From assembly GCA_963814055.1 (NCBI GenBank), contig CAWFBJ010000001.1, positions 1-64,000 on the forward strand: a stretch of 64,000 nt of DNA, written 5' to 3'. Positions 30,976 through 39,927 of the stretch are shown here, one piece after another. Within the stretch, counting starts at the first letter, position 1; each line of letters begins with the position of its first letter. The DNA comes from AWTP1-13 sp963814055 (GTDB taxonomy: Bacteria; Pseudomonadota; Alphaproteobacteria; Rhizobiales; Hyphomicrobiaceae). Position numbers and translations under genes: made by a program. The notes beneath the pieces are model-generated. The model saw only the letters and a program-made list of their open reading frames with translations. It was not told the origin of the DNA and ran no database searches.

Positions 30976-31302
30976 ATGGAGGATACGTTGCGTCAAATTT
31001 CTTTGGCATCACTAGGGCTCGTTCTTGCCTTGCTAATTACACCCGAAGGGTTACCAACGCCCGCCGAGGCCCAATCCATTAACATCAGGATCGGCTCCAG
31101 TCTCAACAGCGGCAGGTCGATCAGTTGCGCGGAGGGCGCGCGGCGTGTCCGCAACCGGGGCTTCCGTGATGTTCGGAGGGTGAATTGCAGTGGAAGGTAT
31201 TTCGTGTACCGCGCATGGCGCGGCAACAACCGGTTTGAGATTGCGGTGCGGCGAAGCAATGGCCGCGTCGTTGACGTGCGCCGCGTCGGCCGGCAGAGGT
31301 AG
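30976..31302 (+). CDS. Small secreted basic protein, unknown function
   Basis: A 108-residue protein when read from the ATG at 30976. It has a signal peptide (LASLGLVLALLITP, ending AEAQ near residue 34) and a short basic domain with two cysteines: ISCAEGARRVRNRGFRDVRR, NCSGRYFVYRAWRGN and FEIAVRRSNGRVVDVRRV. The two-cysteine RNRGF/VRR pattern occurs in other rhizobial secreted proteins of unknown function. The frame is open upstream to at least 30700, so this gene may have fused with the upstream fragment; the signal peptide argues for the shorter start. Confidence 0.6.
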   Translation: MEDTLRQISLASLGLVLALLITPEGLPTPAEAQSINIRIGSSLNSGRSISCAEGARRVRNRGFRDVRRVNCSGRYFVYRAWRGNNRFEIAVRRSNGRVVDVRRVGRQR

Positions 31303-31448
31303 GCGCAGTGCAGATGATCAATCTGTAAAAGCGCAGCCGGTATAGCCCAAGGGGCGCAAGCTTGTCGACAAGCTTGGTTGAGGCGACCATCGTGTGGGAA
31401 GCTCTTGCTATGCCAAGATAGGCCCTCGGCCATCTGCGGAGAACAACG

Positions 31449-32012
31449 ATGCTTGCCTATGTGTTTTGGCACTGGCCCTCGCAGGCCTCGGATGGAGGCG
31501 ACTACGAAGCCCTGCACCTGCAATTTCACCGATCAATCGCCAATGAAAGCCCTGAAGGCTTCCACCGGTCATTCATCTTTCGACTTGAGAAAGCACCGTG
31601 GATCGCGGCGACCGGCCCGATCTACGAAGACTGGTATCTGGTGGAGAATTTTGCTGCCTTGGAATCGCTGAACGAAGGAGCGGTTTCTGGGAAAAATCGC
31701 TCTCCTCACGACAATATTGCACAGCGCGCGAGTGGCGGAAGCGGTGCGCTTTATCGGCTTCGGGCTGGGGAGCCGCACATCGCCAAGGTACGAATGGCTC
31801 TCTGGTTTTCGAAGCCGCGAGGTTTGCCATACTCCGAATTCTATGCCGGCGTTCGCGCGGAGGCTTTGGACAGCGGCGGAGGGCTCTGGGAGCGTCAGAT
31901 GGTTCTCGGACCTTCTCCGGAGTGCTGTCTATTGCTGGCGAGCCGGACAGTTGTTCCGAAAGCGCTGGACGCGCACGAAATCCAATTGGAACTGCTATGG
32001 GGCGGCGATTGA
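31449..32012 (+). CDS. Hypothetical protein, 187 residues
   Basis: An open frame starting MLAYVFWHWPSQASDGGDYE, with no signal peptide. It contains EALHLQFHRSIANESPEGFH, LEKAPWIAATGPIYEDWYLV and WFSKPRGLPYSEFYAGVRAE. The order of short strands and helices suggests two related halves of a dimeric alpha-beta (ferredoxin-like) fold: HRSFIFRLEKAPWI in the first and WERQMVLGPSPECCLLL in the second. No family is recognised. The frame is intact and the composition is protein-like, so I believe it is real. Confidence 0.6.
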   Translation: MLAYVFWHWPSQASDGGDYEALHLQFHRSIANESPEGFHRSFIFRLEKAPWIAATGPIYEDWYLVENFAALESLNEGAVSGKNRSPHDNIAQRASGGSGALYRLRAGEPHIAKVRMALWFSKPRGLPYSEFYAGVRAEALDSGGGLWERQMVLGPSPECCLLLASRTVVPKALDAHEIQLELLWGGD

Positions 32013-32112
32013 TCGGTGAAAGCCGTCTATGCTTGGTCTCCTTTCGGCTCTGCTTCTCTAGAGCCACCTCTGTTTCGGGTACCAAGCGAAAAGCCGCCCC
32101 CTCAGCCCTTCT

Positions 32113-32916
32113 CTAGGTGTTCAACGACTCCATAAAGCGGATCACGTCGCCGACCATGCCGTCGTCCCAAATATCATTGTGACCAGAGCCGTCGTAGATC
32201 AGCATCTGCTTGGGCTCGGGAGCGATGCGATACAACGCCTCGCCCGAAGACAGCGGAATGATGTCGTCACGCCGGCCGTGGATGAACAGCTTCGGTTGCC
32301 TGACCTTCGCTATTTTGAGATCGGAGCGGAAGGGATCTTTGATGAGAAGCGCAACCGGAAGGAACGGGTAGTGCGTCTGGGCAAGCGACTGCACCGACAG
32401 GTAGGCGGACACAAGGATGACGCCGACGGCCGGCCTTTGCCCGGCCGTGTTGACGGCGACGCCGCTGCCCAGCGACTGGCCCAGCACAACGATCCCGCCT
32501 TCGGAGTGCGCCGAAAGCCAGTCGAACGCGGCGATGCCGTCGGTCAGCAGCCCGTCCTCGCTCGGCGAGCCGGTCGATCCCGGATAGCCGCGATAGGAAA
32601 TCGCCAGCAGGCCAATGCCCCGTGTCGCCAGCGCCTGGGCGAGGAAGCCATAGTTGCTGACCCGGTCGGCGTTTCCGAGAAAGAACAGCACCGACGGCTT
32701 GCCGGATCGGCCCTTGGTGTAGAGCCCATGAAGCGTCTCCCCATCGGGCGTCCTGACGGAAATGTTCTCGCCCCAACTCGCATGCTCTGGAGCAGGTGTC
32801 GCGCTGGCGCCGGGATAGAGGAGGGCGCGCTGGGAAAAATACATCAGGCCGACAAGCGAGACATAGGCGAAGGCCGCCATCAGCGGCAAGATCAGCAGCA
32901 GTTTCGTGGCGCTCAC
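32113..32916 (-). CDS. Alpha/beta hydrolase, membrane-anchored BEM46/ABHD13-like
   Basis: An intact 267-residue protein. Residues 6-27 form a membrane anchor. After FSQRALLYPG, the hydrolase fold shows the oxyanion region FFLGNADRVSNYG, YRGYPGSTGSPSEDGL, the nucleophile elbow GQSLGSG, the catalytic aspartate in FIHGRRDDIIPLSSG and the histidine in DGSGHNDIW. The catalytic triad is complete. Relatives are serine hydrolases of the BEM46/ABHD13 type whose substrates are mostly unknown; a thioesterase or lipase activity is possible. It stands alone. Confidence 0.88.
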   Translation of the reverse strand: MSATKLLLILPLMAAFAYVSLVGLMYFSQRALLYPGASATPAPEHASWGENISVRTPDGETLHGLYTKGRSGKPSVLFFLGNADRVSNYGFLAQALATRGIGLLAISYRGYPGSTGSPSEDGLLTDGIAAFDWLSAHSEGGIVVLGQSLGSGVAVNTAGQRPAVGVILVSAYLSVQSLAQTHYPFLPVALLIKDPFRSDLKIAKVRQPKLFIHGRRDDIIPLSSGEALYRIAPEPKQMLIYDGSGHNDIWDDGMVGDVIRFMESLNT

Positions 32917-33220
32917 GACAATATGGCCGCCCGCAGGTCCGTCGGATGTCTAACCTCTTCCGCGAAAGGTTCGGCCCGGTTCCTATCAACGGCAATCCCT
33001 CCGTCGGCTTCGGGCTCCGTCCGGCTGGATTGAGATGCGTTTGCGTGACAGTCTACGGGACCATATGAGCTCGACGGAACCCCCTCAGGAGTTTCGCGGG
33101 TGGCTTCGCGGAATGTATCACGGTTGACGAAAAGATTGGTGCGGTTCCAGGTCGCTGCGTTGAGGGGTCGATCTTGCTGTCATAGCCTTTCAGCACACTG
33201 ATTGAGGAAGGCCCACCGTG
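32917..33220. other. Intergenic region between divergent genes, nothing recognised
   Basis: About 300 bases holding the promoters of both neighbours; GAGGAAGG at 33204 is close to the start of the methyltransferase gene. Confidence 0.45.
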
Positions 33221-33896
33221 ATGAAGCCAATGAACGAGGAGCACCTCGCGGTTCTTCGCCGGCACATGGTCGAGTTGATTGCGATCCTTGTCGACCTTTC
33301 AAGCGAAGAACTCGGCAAGTCGGCGCTCGATGAGCGGGTGATGGCTGCGATGCGGCGGGTGCCGCGGCATTTGTTCGTGCCCGCCGAGGTTGCGCCTTAT
33401 GCCTACCGTGACATGCCGTTGCCGATTGGCTTCGACAAAACTGTCTCGCAGCCCTTCATCGTCGCTCTGATGACCGATCTGCTCGCTCCCCTACACGCAT
33501 GAGGCCGTGCTCGAGATTGGCACCGGCCTGGGCTACCAGACCGCAATCCTTGCCGAACTCGCCGGGCAAGTTTGGAGCGTCGAGATCATCGAAGAATTCG
33601 CGCGCCATGCCGAGGATCTCCTGAAGGCCCTCGGCTCGTCCAATGTCGGCATTCGCGTCGGCGACGGGTCTCGCGGCTGGCCTGAGCACGCCCCCTTCGA
33701 CAAAATCTTGGTCACCGCAGCGGCTACGCGGACGCCGCCCGCCTTGCTTGAGCAGCTCCAGCCGGGTGGGCGTCTGGTTATGCCGGTTGGACCCGAAGAA
33801 GGACAGGTGATGACAGTTATCGACAAGGATGCGGCAGGGCAGCTCAAGGCCCGGAAACTCATTCCGGTTCGGTTCAGCCGGCTCGAAACGGTCTAA
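33221..33896 (+). pseudogene. pcm: Protein-L-isoaspartate O-methyltransferase, single frameshift
   Basis: The first 93 codons (ERVMAAMRRVPRHLFVPAEV, DMPLPIGFDKTVSQPFIVAL) end in a premature TGA. The next frame continues EAVLEIGTGLGYQTAILAEL, the SAM-binding motif I, then VWSVEIIEEFARHAEDLL, VGDGSRGWPEHAPFDKILVT and LEQLQPGGRLVMPVG to a TAA at 33894. An extra C in the run CCCC near 33490 causes the shift. The intact enzyme methylates isoaspartyl residues in damaged proteins so that they can be repaired. Everything but the one base is conserved over about 224 residues. Confidence 0.88.
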
Positions 33897-33954
33897 TGGG
33901 TGTGCGGAAAATCGCATCGGCGGGCATTTAACTTTGACATCTCGGCCGCGCCGC

Positions 33955-34572
33955 TTAGCCGGGTATCTGGCCCTTATCGATGCGCTCCAGCCGGTAGCGC
34001 AGCAGCCGGATGATACGGCTCTCGAAATTGAGGCCCTCGACACGGTCGAACTCGCGTTGCGCGCGGTCGTGCTCCCCAAATATTTTGGTCGTCACCGCCT
34101 TTGCCTTAGCGACGGCGGTCTTGCAATCCCGCTGCCGCCCGATGCCTCGGAGCGCCAATTCCAGCTCCCGGGCATGGTTTTTGGCAATCATCACATGGGT
34201 TTCTTCGTGCCGCTTGATGTCGGCCGAAAGCGTGTCCCATATCACGCGCGTGTCGCCGTGCGCCTTCGCGCGCTGACGCCAACGCGGCAGGATTATTTTA
34301 GTCTGGACACTTACCGATGCCTTGGCGATGGCGCAGCCGCCGTTGCCCGGGGCATAATCGATGCGTGTGGTGAATTCCATTTGGGTAGCGCCCGGATGCC
34401 GGCTGCCGCCTGTGTCTCTTACACGCGGCCCCTTTCTGTCGAGTTCCGTTCCAATCTCCTCAAGCGTCCGGCCGCCGATGGAGAAATAGCTGTAGGTTTT
34501 GCTCAAGCTGGCGGCGCCGGCGGGCAGCGACAGACTGGCGACAGCGAGAGCCGTCAAGAGGACCTTTTTCAT
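33955..34572 (-). CDS. DUF922 family protein with HExxH metalloprotease motif, exported
   Basis: A 205-residue protein read from MKKVLLTALAVASLSLPAGA at 34572, a clean signal peptide; the longer frame start is unlikely. The mature part has YSYFSIGGRTLEEIGTELDR, CAIAKASVSVQTKIILPRW and the conserved SADIKRHEETHVMIAKNHAR. HEETH is a zinc-protease HExxH motif, and the family has been annotated as predicted secreted Zn-dependent proteases. A pair of cysteines (GCAIA, RDCKT) could form a disulfide. Intact and isolated. Confidence 0.87.
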   Translation of the reverse strand: MKKVLLTALAVASLSLPAGAASLSKTYSYFSIGGRTLEEIGTELDRKGPRVRDTGGSRHPGATQMEFTTRIDYAPGNGGCAIAKASVSVQTKIILPRWRQRAKAHGDTRVIWDTLSADIKRHEETHVMIAKNHARELELALRGIGRQRDCKTAVAKAKAVTTKIFGEHDRAQREFDRVEGLNFESRIIRLLRYRLERIDKGQIPG

Positions 34573-34620
34573 CGCATAGTCTCGCTCGGCCAAATTGCTC
34601 GGGCCGCGCGGGTTAGCCAA

Positions 34621-35516
34621 GGGAGTTGGGGGAAAGGCGCGCCGCGCGACCGCCGAGGCTTTGCCCGCTATCAGAGGGGCGAGCGGCTCATTGTTGCGCC
34701 GATGCGTGAGCGGTGCAAGGTGCTCGATTGAGAAGCGGCTGCGATGGCCGGGGGAGGAGATTGGGTCTTCGGTTCGCAGCCGCGAGAAACGTCACGACTT
34801 TGAGGGTGGGTGGGATAGTCGCGACGCCAGTTATTTTAGGCCGAAATCGCGAAATCTCGTCTTCAAATTTCCTTACCGAGCGAATCGCCGTTTAGAAACT
34901 TGAGGCAGCGGATGCGCGCGGGCGGGGGTTCCAGCGTTGAAGGCATCCGCTGCCGCTGTCTTCGGAAGGCAGTGCCAAAACATACCGGGAAGCTAAGCCA
35001 GCGTGGCCGCTACGACGGGCTAAGGCGCATCATCACGTTTGCCAAAAGGCAGATCTTGTTGATCAAGGGAAGCTGAGCCTTGATCAGCGGCGCGGTGCAG
35101 TTGGAGAGGATGCAGAAGGCGCGGCGGTAGGTGCACGGTGCGAGCCTCTGCCTCCATAAGTCTGAATTGTCAGACATATAACCGTCATGCCTACTTCATG
35201 ACGCTGCCGTGGTTTCGACCGTGGCAGTGGGCAGTGAGGACCAACCAGACCCGCCCTGGTGGTCTTCACTGCCGCCGCCCGAATGCGATCCGCTCAGACG
35301 GCGCGGTACAATGCACGACTTTCTTGCGGCTCGCACCAAGAATCGGGAAAATAGTGCGCAATTCCTTAGGGTTGCGGAGATCACCATGGCCGCAGACATG
35401 CCGCTACCGGCGCGTCTGGGCGACTGTGAAGTAACCGTCGCGGATTCTCCATCAAGGGAGTAGTGTTCAACGGTCGTCCGGTCTCTCAGGCATACGGACG
35501 GTTGGAAGAGCAAATC
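34621..35516. other. Long gap, one hairpin, otherwise empty
   Basis: Nearly 900 bases without a convincing gene. A frame at 35209-35463 ends in MAADMPLPARLGDCEVTVAD-like sequence and might be a decayed gene; no family is recognised. The hairpin at 34904-34954 is listed separately. Confidence 0.4.
34904..34954. terminator. Inverted repeat, possible terminator
   Basis: GGCAGCGGATG at 34904-34914 is the exact reverse complement of CATCCGCTGCC at 34944-34954, separated by 29 bases. There is no T run after either arm, so it may instead be a protein site or a repeat relic. Confidence 0.4.
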
Positions 35517-35882
35517 ATGCTTTCGCCTATCACCAATAGGAAGAAGCGGATGTTCTTCTCTGCAATTATCAATCCCCAACAATTGGTGATCATGACAGAG
35601 GCATTCGAAGACCACTGTCATGTGCACAGCATCGTGAACGAGAGCGCCAGAGAAAACACTGCGCATCTCGTCATGTTGCTCTTTCAAAGTGGCGCGAGGA
35701 CCGTCGAGGAAATCAAAGCGGGACTTGATCGGCTGCGCGCTCTAATCTGGCCTATCCTTAAGCCTTCTAGCCTTGCCAGGCCGCTTCGCCACCTGGCTCA
35801 GATGCACACGGCCTTTGTCCTTGTCGTTGCTCACTTCGGAGATCGCGGAGCGGCGGCCCTTGCACACACTGCGGACGGTTGA
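35517..35882 (+). CDS. Conserved small rhizobial-type hypothetical protein
   Basis: A 121-residue protein read from the ATG at 35517 (MLSPITNRKKRMFFSAIINP). The central part, QQLVIMTEAFEDHCHVHSIV then ARENTAHLVMLLFQSGARTV and EEIKAGLDRLR, matches a pattern I associate with short helical rhizobial proteins that carry an ALVxLFxxG-type helix pair. The tail after residue 75 is less typical and may have been changed by a frameshift. No function is known. There is no signal peptide. Confidence 0.5.
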   Translation: MLSPITNRKKRMFFSAIINPQQLVIMTEAFEDHCHVHSIVNESARENTAHLVMLLFQSGARTVEEIKAGLDRLRALIWPILKPSSLARPLRHLAQMHTAFVLVVAHFGDRGAAALAHTADG

Positions 35883-36159
35883 GCAAGCTCCGAGAATTTC
35901 GTACGATTGATCGCGCGCTGCCTGGGCTTGGCTTTCATCGGCTCAAGCAACCGCTGGCCGCGTAATGCAGCCGCTCGCCGTCTTCCAGCACTTCAGGACA
36001 CCGTGCCTTGTCAGTCTGCGACTGCTGGTCCAGCCGCCGCCTCTTTTCACCATCCCATTGAGCGGAATAGTCGTGGAAACACCGCATCAATCGGCAAGTA
36101 ACGCTTGACAGTATGTGTCAAGCCATTTAACAACATCGTTGAACTTGGATTAATCGGCG

Positions 36160-36733
36160 ATGAGCAACCTCTCAATTTCAGAAATTTCCGAGCAGCTGGC
36201 GCGGATCGATGGCCTTGATGAGGAGGCAAAGGCCTATCTGCATCGTCAGATAAGAAACTGGGCGAACCACGGGCTCATCGTGCCTGTCGGAGCTCGTGGA
36301 TACGGCCGGACGGCTGCTGCGCTGTTCGATGGAACGGCGTTGGGCAAGTGCCGGATCTTCTCCGTGCTCACCGATCTTGGTTTCGACGTGAGCAGGCTGC
36401 GCCAGGTCAATCAGGATCTTCGCGATTCTCTTGTCGGGATCAGACTGGGAAAACAGACCAGCCAGCCTCAAAGTCGATGGCGGCTGGACTTCGAACGGCG
36501 TGGTGGCCGACGCTATGGAAGGAATTCGGCAAGGGGAGACATGGGGGTTTCAGATTACTCTTGTGCTCGATGCGAACGGCAGGAAGCGTGTCGCAGGTCG
36601 CGTAACCTGGCCCGAAACCCGAGCTTCGCCGATTGGCTCGGCAGCTTTCGATTCCAAAATTCTCGCGAGCGTCAGTCTAAGTCTCAACGAGCTACTTGCG
36701 CCACTCCTCGAGGGGAAACCGAATAATGTCTGA
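36160..36733 (+). pseudogene. MerR/excisionase-like DNA-binding protein with C-terminal domain, frameshifted
   Basis: Residues 1-95 of the first frame (SNLSISEISEQLARIDGLDE, IRNWANHGLIVPVGARGYGR, AALFDGTALGKCRIFSVLTD, LGFDVSRLRQVNQDL) look like a winged-helix MerR-type DNA-binding domain with its specificity helix. Near 36450 a one-base shift moves the rest (KVDGGWTSNGVVADAMEGIR, WGFQITLVLDANGRKR) to another frame ending at 36731. Total length would be about 190 residues. It lies upstream of the 72-residue protein and the integrase on the same strand, so it may regulate or direct excision of the element. That role is inference. Confidence 0.6.
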
Positions 36734-36869
36734 CCAGTCGCCTTCTTGTGCGGACCGCTATTGGTCGGAACCGTTCTCGGCTGCCGACGGGACCGAAATA
36801 ATTCCGTACTGATGAGCGCGCTTGGAGACGAGGGTTCGCAAAGCTGTCTGGGTCCACTGGTGATCTGAA

Positions 36870-37088
36870 ATGGCGAGGCGTAAATCGGCATATCAGCAGT
36901 ATCAACTCACGCAGGCGGCCCGGGCGTTCAGTCGCGCCGGATTCCCGGTTCATCGGGCGAAGGTCACCAGCAAGGACGTGATCCTCTATTTCACGCCCGA
37001 CATTGCTGATGACGCGTTCGAAGAACCCGACGTGGCGGACAATGACGAATGGGGGGAGTTTCTGGATGCGCAGGAGCGGAAAAAATAA
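36870..37088 (+). CDS. Small protein overlapping the integrase start
   Basis: A 72-residue protein, MARRKSAYQQYQLTQAARAF, basic at the N-terminus and strongly acidic at the C-terminus. Its last 23 bases overlap the beginning of the integrase gene (ATG at 37066), which implies coupled translation. Short proteins of this kind (QAARAFSRAGFPVHRA) often precede tyrosine integrases in Rhizobiales elements; no function is assigned. A role in recombination directionality is possible because of size, charge and position. Confidence 0.65.
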   Translation: MARRKSAYQQYQLTQAARAFSRAGFPVHRAKVTSKDVILYFTPDIADDAFEEPDVADNDEWGEFLDAQERKK

Positions 37089-38251
37089 GCCCGCCTTTGT
37101 GAAGGGGCCGTATGTCGATTCGCGCGGGCGGTTGCGGGCGTCGTTTCGTCGCCCGGGTTATCCGATGCACGGGGTCAACCTGCCGCTGCCGATCTGGTCG
37201 GACGCCTTCATGGAAGTCTACCAGCGTGCCATCTCGGGCGAGCCCGCTTCGACGGACATCGGCCGGGACCGGACGACCCCCGGCACGATTTCGGCGCTTA
37301 TCGCGGCTTACTATCGAACGCCCGCCTTCGCCAATCTTGCGCCGATCACCCGGCGCACCTACCGCAATGACATGGAGCGTTTCCGGCGCGAGCATGGCGA
37401 CAGGCGTGTGGCCGCGCTGACCAGGGACCACATCGAGCGGCTCATTGCCTTGAAGGCCGACCGCCCGGCGGCCGCCAACCGCCTTCGCAAGACGCTCAAG
37501 ATCCTGATGGCGCACGCCGTGAAAACAAAGATGCGGGTGGATGATCCCACCATTGGCGTGAAGAAGCTTCGCTATCGGACAGACGGCTACCTGACCTGGA
37601 CGGAAGAAGAGATAGCCCAGTTCTATAAAGCGCATCCGAAAGGCTCGCGCGCCAGGCTGGCGATGGACCTTCTGCTTCACACCGCGCAGCGCCGGTCCGA
37701 CATCATTCGCATGGGATGGCAGCATGTGAGGGGCGGTTTTCTGACCATCACGCAGCAGAAGACCGGCACCGAGGTATCCATTCCGGTGATCGGCCGCTTT
37801 GCCGAGCGTGCTGGCCTCGGCAGAGCGCGACAATCCCACGTTCCTTGTCACAGCGCGCGGCGCGCCGTTCACGGATGCCGGTTTCACCAACTGGTTTCGC
37901 GACATGGTGAGGGAGGCGGGATTGCAGCGGGAGCTGTCGCCTCATGGTCTGCGAAAGGCCGCCTGTGTCCGGCTTGCCGATGCGGGCCGAAGCGCCACCG
38001 ACATCATGTCGATCTCGGGCCATCGCAACCTCGCGGAGGTGCAGACCTACGTCGAAGCGGCAAACCGCAAGAAAGCGGCCAAAGCGTCGATGGAGGCGAT
38101 CGCGCACCTGATCCCTGAGGATGAAAGGGAACAAAGATTGTCTAACGCGGCGATTCCGTTAGACAATGAGGCTCGCAACCAATTGAAATCAAAGAGAGAA
38201 ATAAGGAGAGTGGCACGCCCAACGGGACTCGAACCCGTGTTTCCGCCGTGA
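37066..38251 (+). pseudogene. Tyrosine recombinase/integrase of a tRNA-Glu-targeted element, single frameshift
   Basis: The first frame, from MRRSGKNKPAFVKGPYVDSR, carries the SAM-like core-binding domain (ITRRTYRNDMERFRREHGDR) and the start of the catalytic domain with the first arginine (LLLHTAQRRSDIIRMGW). Near 37805 a one-base shift moves the rest (ERDNPTFLVTARGAPFTDAG, LSPHGLRKAACVRLADAG, MSISGHRNLAEVQTYVEA) to another frame. HGLRK, GHR and the tyrosine of QTYVEA are the remaining catalytic residues. The last 13 codons, ending in a stop at 38249, are read antisense through the tRNA-Glu gene, typical of integrases that insert at tRNA 3' ends. As read, it is inactive. Confidence 0.87.
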
Positions 38252-38286
38252 AAGGGCGGCGTCCTAGACCGCTAGACGATGGGCGC
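38211..38286 (-). tRNA. tRNA-Glu (anticodon UUC)
   Basis: The 76-base gene folds completely: acceptor arms GCGCCCA and TGGGCGT, anticodon stem CCGCC/GGCGG with loop CTTTCAC (anticodon TTC), and a T arm containing GGTTCGAGTCC. The CCA end is encoded at 38211-38213. The integrase gene runs into its 3' end, making it the presumed attachment site and the border between the accessory and core parts of the window. Confidence 0.95.
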
Positions 38287-38481
38287 ACAACGACGCGGGT
38301 TATAGTCAGGTTGCGTGCGGCGGGCAACCCACCCCGCAACCCTTCGATCAACTTTTTTGAGGAAATCAGCGAGGGCTAAAATTGTGGAACTTTTTAACCC
38401 AAGTTTCTGATTTGAAACAAGTTTTGTCCGCCGCCATCAAGCTTGCGTCAAATTGTCATGGGATGGACTGACGTGGCAATC
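38287..38481. other. Promoter region of tRNA-Glu
   Basis: Short gap without genes. It contains the AT-rich stretch expected upstream of the leftward tRNA gene. Confidence 0.4.
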
Positions 38482-39738
38482 CTAAGTCCGACGGCGGCAA
38501 CGCCAGTTCCAGTCACGCTCCGGACCGACATCGATATGGACCGAGTTGGTGTGGCAGTAAGTGCCAACCCCGCCACGTCCCGGCATGCTGCGAACAAAAT
38601 TGGCGAGCTCCCACTTGCTGATGCCCTGAACCTGAACGTCAGCGGCCGCGCAATACATGTGAAGCGAATTCTTGGCGCCACGAGCCCGGCGGTTATGCTC
38701 ACGACTGCGATACCCCGAGGTCACCATGACTGTGCGGCCGTAGTGGCGCTCGACCGTCTTCAGGACACGCACGAGCGCCGGCTTCAAGCATGCGACATCG
38801 ACACGCTCGGTCTGTTTCAGAAGGCCATTTGGCGCGAGGCGGGCGAGCCCGGCGGCCGACGCAAGCTGAATCCCGTCCATCTCGTCTTCGTGCAAATCGA
38901 CGTCGCTATCGTCGTCCAGTCCGGATTTCCGCTTGATCTCGAACAACGCCGTCTGACGCACGCCCGGCAACGGGTTGAGGTCGCCGCCATCGAGCGACGC
39001 GCGGACGGCGAGGGGCTTTTCATCGTCGTCGGCATCGGACAACTGTACAACCGCCTGCGGCTTCTCCGCCTTGGCCGGCACGACCGAGGCCTTGGCGGGA
39101 GCGACCGAGGCAACTTGCACCAGCCCGGCGGACCGTTCGCCCTTGGCCGGGGATGCAGCGGCCGGCGATGAGCCGAAGAAGGCAGCCAGAAAACCTCGTT
39201 TCTTGGGTTCGGCAGGCGTTGTGTCCGGATCCGTTGCGGTCACGATGACCTGGTTCTTGTCCTGCGCAGCAGGCGCGTCGCCTTTGTCATCGGATTTGGC
39301 CGTCTGGGCAGATCCATTTTCTTCTGCCTTCGCGGTAGCTTCCTTAGCGGCCGGTTCTTTCGGGTCAGTTTCCGCCGCCTGCGTCTGAATGGCGCCCGGC
39401 TCCGTCGCCGCGGGTTGCTGCTGCGGCGTCTGCGCGGTCGTTTCAGCCTGGCCCGCGGGCGTGATGGCCGCGAATTCCGCGGCACCTGGTTTGACGTTCG
39501 GGAGATAGGCGACCTGATCGGGTAAGGCGGTGTCGCCGTCGGCGGACATTGTGAGCGCGCCGCTACCACCATCCGTTGCCGTATCGGCGTCGGTCATGCT
39601 GAAGTCGTTTGACACCTGCATTCCGGGGTCGGATGTGCAGGAAGCCAGCAAAGCAGCCAAAAGCACAGCTAGAACGGCGCAGCCTTTGCCGCTCGCGCGT
39701 CGCGGTCCTTCTGCTTTCAAACCTGTCCCCCTTCTCAA
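38482..39738 (-). CDS. Lipoprotein with C-terminal peptidase M15/DUF882 (YcbK-like) domain
   Basis: An intact 418-residue protein. The N-terminus has a lipobox, LLASC (cysteine near residue 34), so the mature protein is lipid-anchored. A 250-residue low-complexity linker rich in alanine, glutamate, proline and threonine follows. The C-terminal domain of about 130 residues has the M15 zinc ligands: VMVTSGYRSREHN, SLHMYCAAADVQV and CHTNSVHIDVGP. Family members are thought to be L,D- or D,D-carboxypeptidases/endopeptidases acting on peptidoglycan. The long disordered linker would let the domain reach the cell wall. First gene on the core side of the tRNA. Confidence 0.88.
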   Translation of the reverse strand: MRRGTGLKAEGPRRASGKGCAVLAVLLAALLASCTSDPGMQVSNDFSMTDADTATDGGSGALTMSADGDTALPDQVAYLPNVKPGAAEFAAITPAGQAETTAQTPQQQPAATEPGAIQTQAAETDPKEPAAKEATAKAEENGSAQTAKSDDKGDAPAAQDKNQVIVTATDPDTTPAEPKKRGFLAAFFGSSPAAASPAKGERSAGLVQVASVAPAKASVVPAKAEKPQAVVQLSDADDDEKPLAVRASLDGGDLNPLPGVRQTALFEIKRKSGLDDDSDVDLHEDEMDGIQLASAAGLARLAPNGLLKQTERVDVACLKPALVRVLKTVERHYGRTVMVTSGYRSREHNRRARGAKNSLHMYCAAADVQVQGISKWELANFVRSMPGRGGVGTYCHTNSVHIDVGPERDWNWRCRRRT

Positions 39739-39927
39739 CTTCCGAGTCGCTGCGCTTAGATACGACAGTTCTAAATCGATTATGAAAGGACCACGTACTC
39801 GGAAACCGACCTAGCGAAACTGCACCCTCTCCACAATTCTCGCTGTAGGAACGAACACGGCTACATTTTCGCCGTGCATTTCGCCCATTTTCGAACCGGG
39901 CGTCAATTCACCGCGGATTACAGTCTG

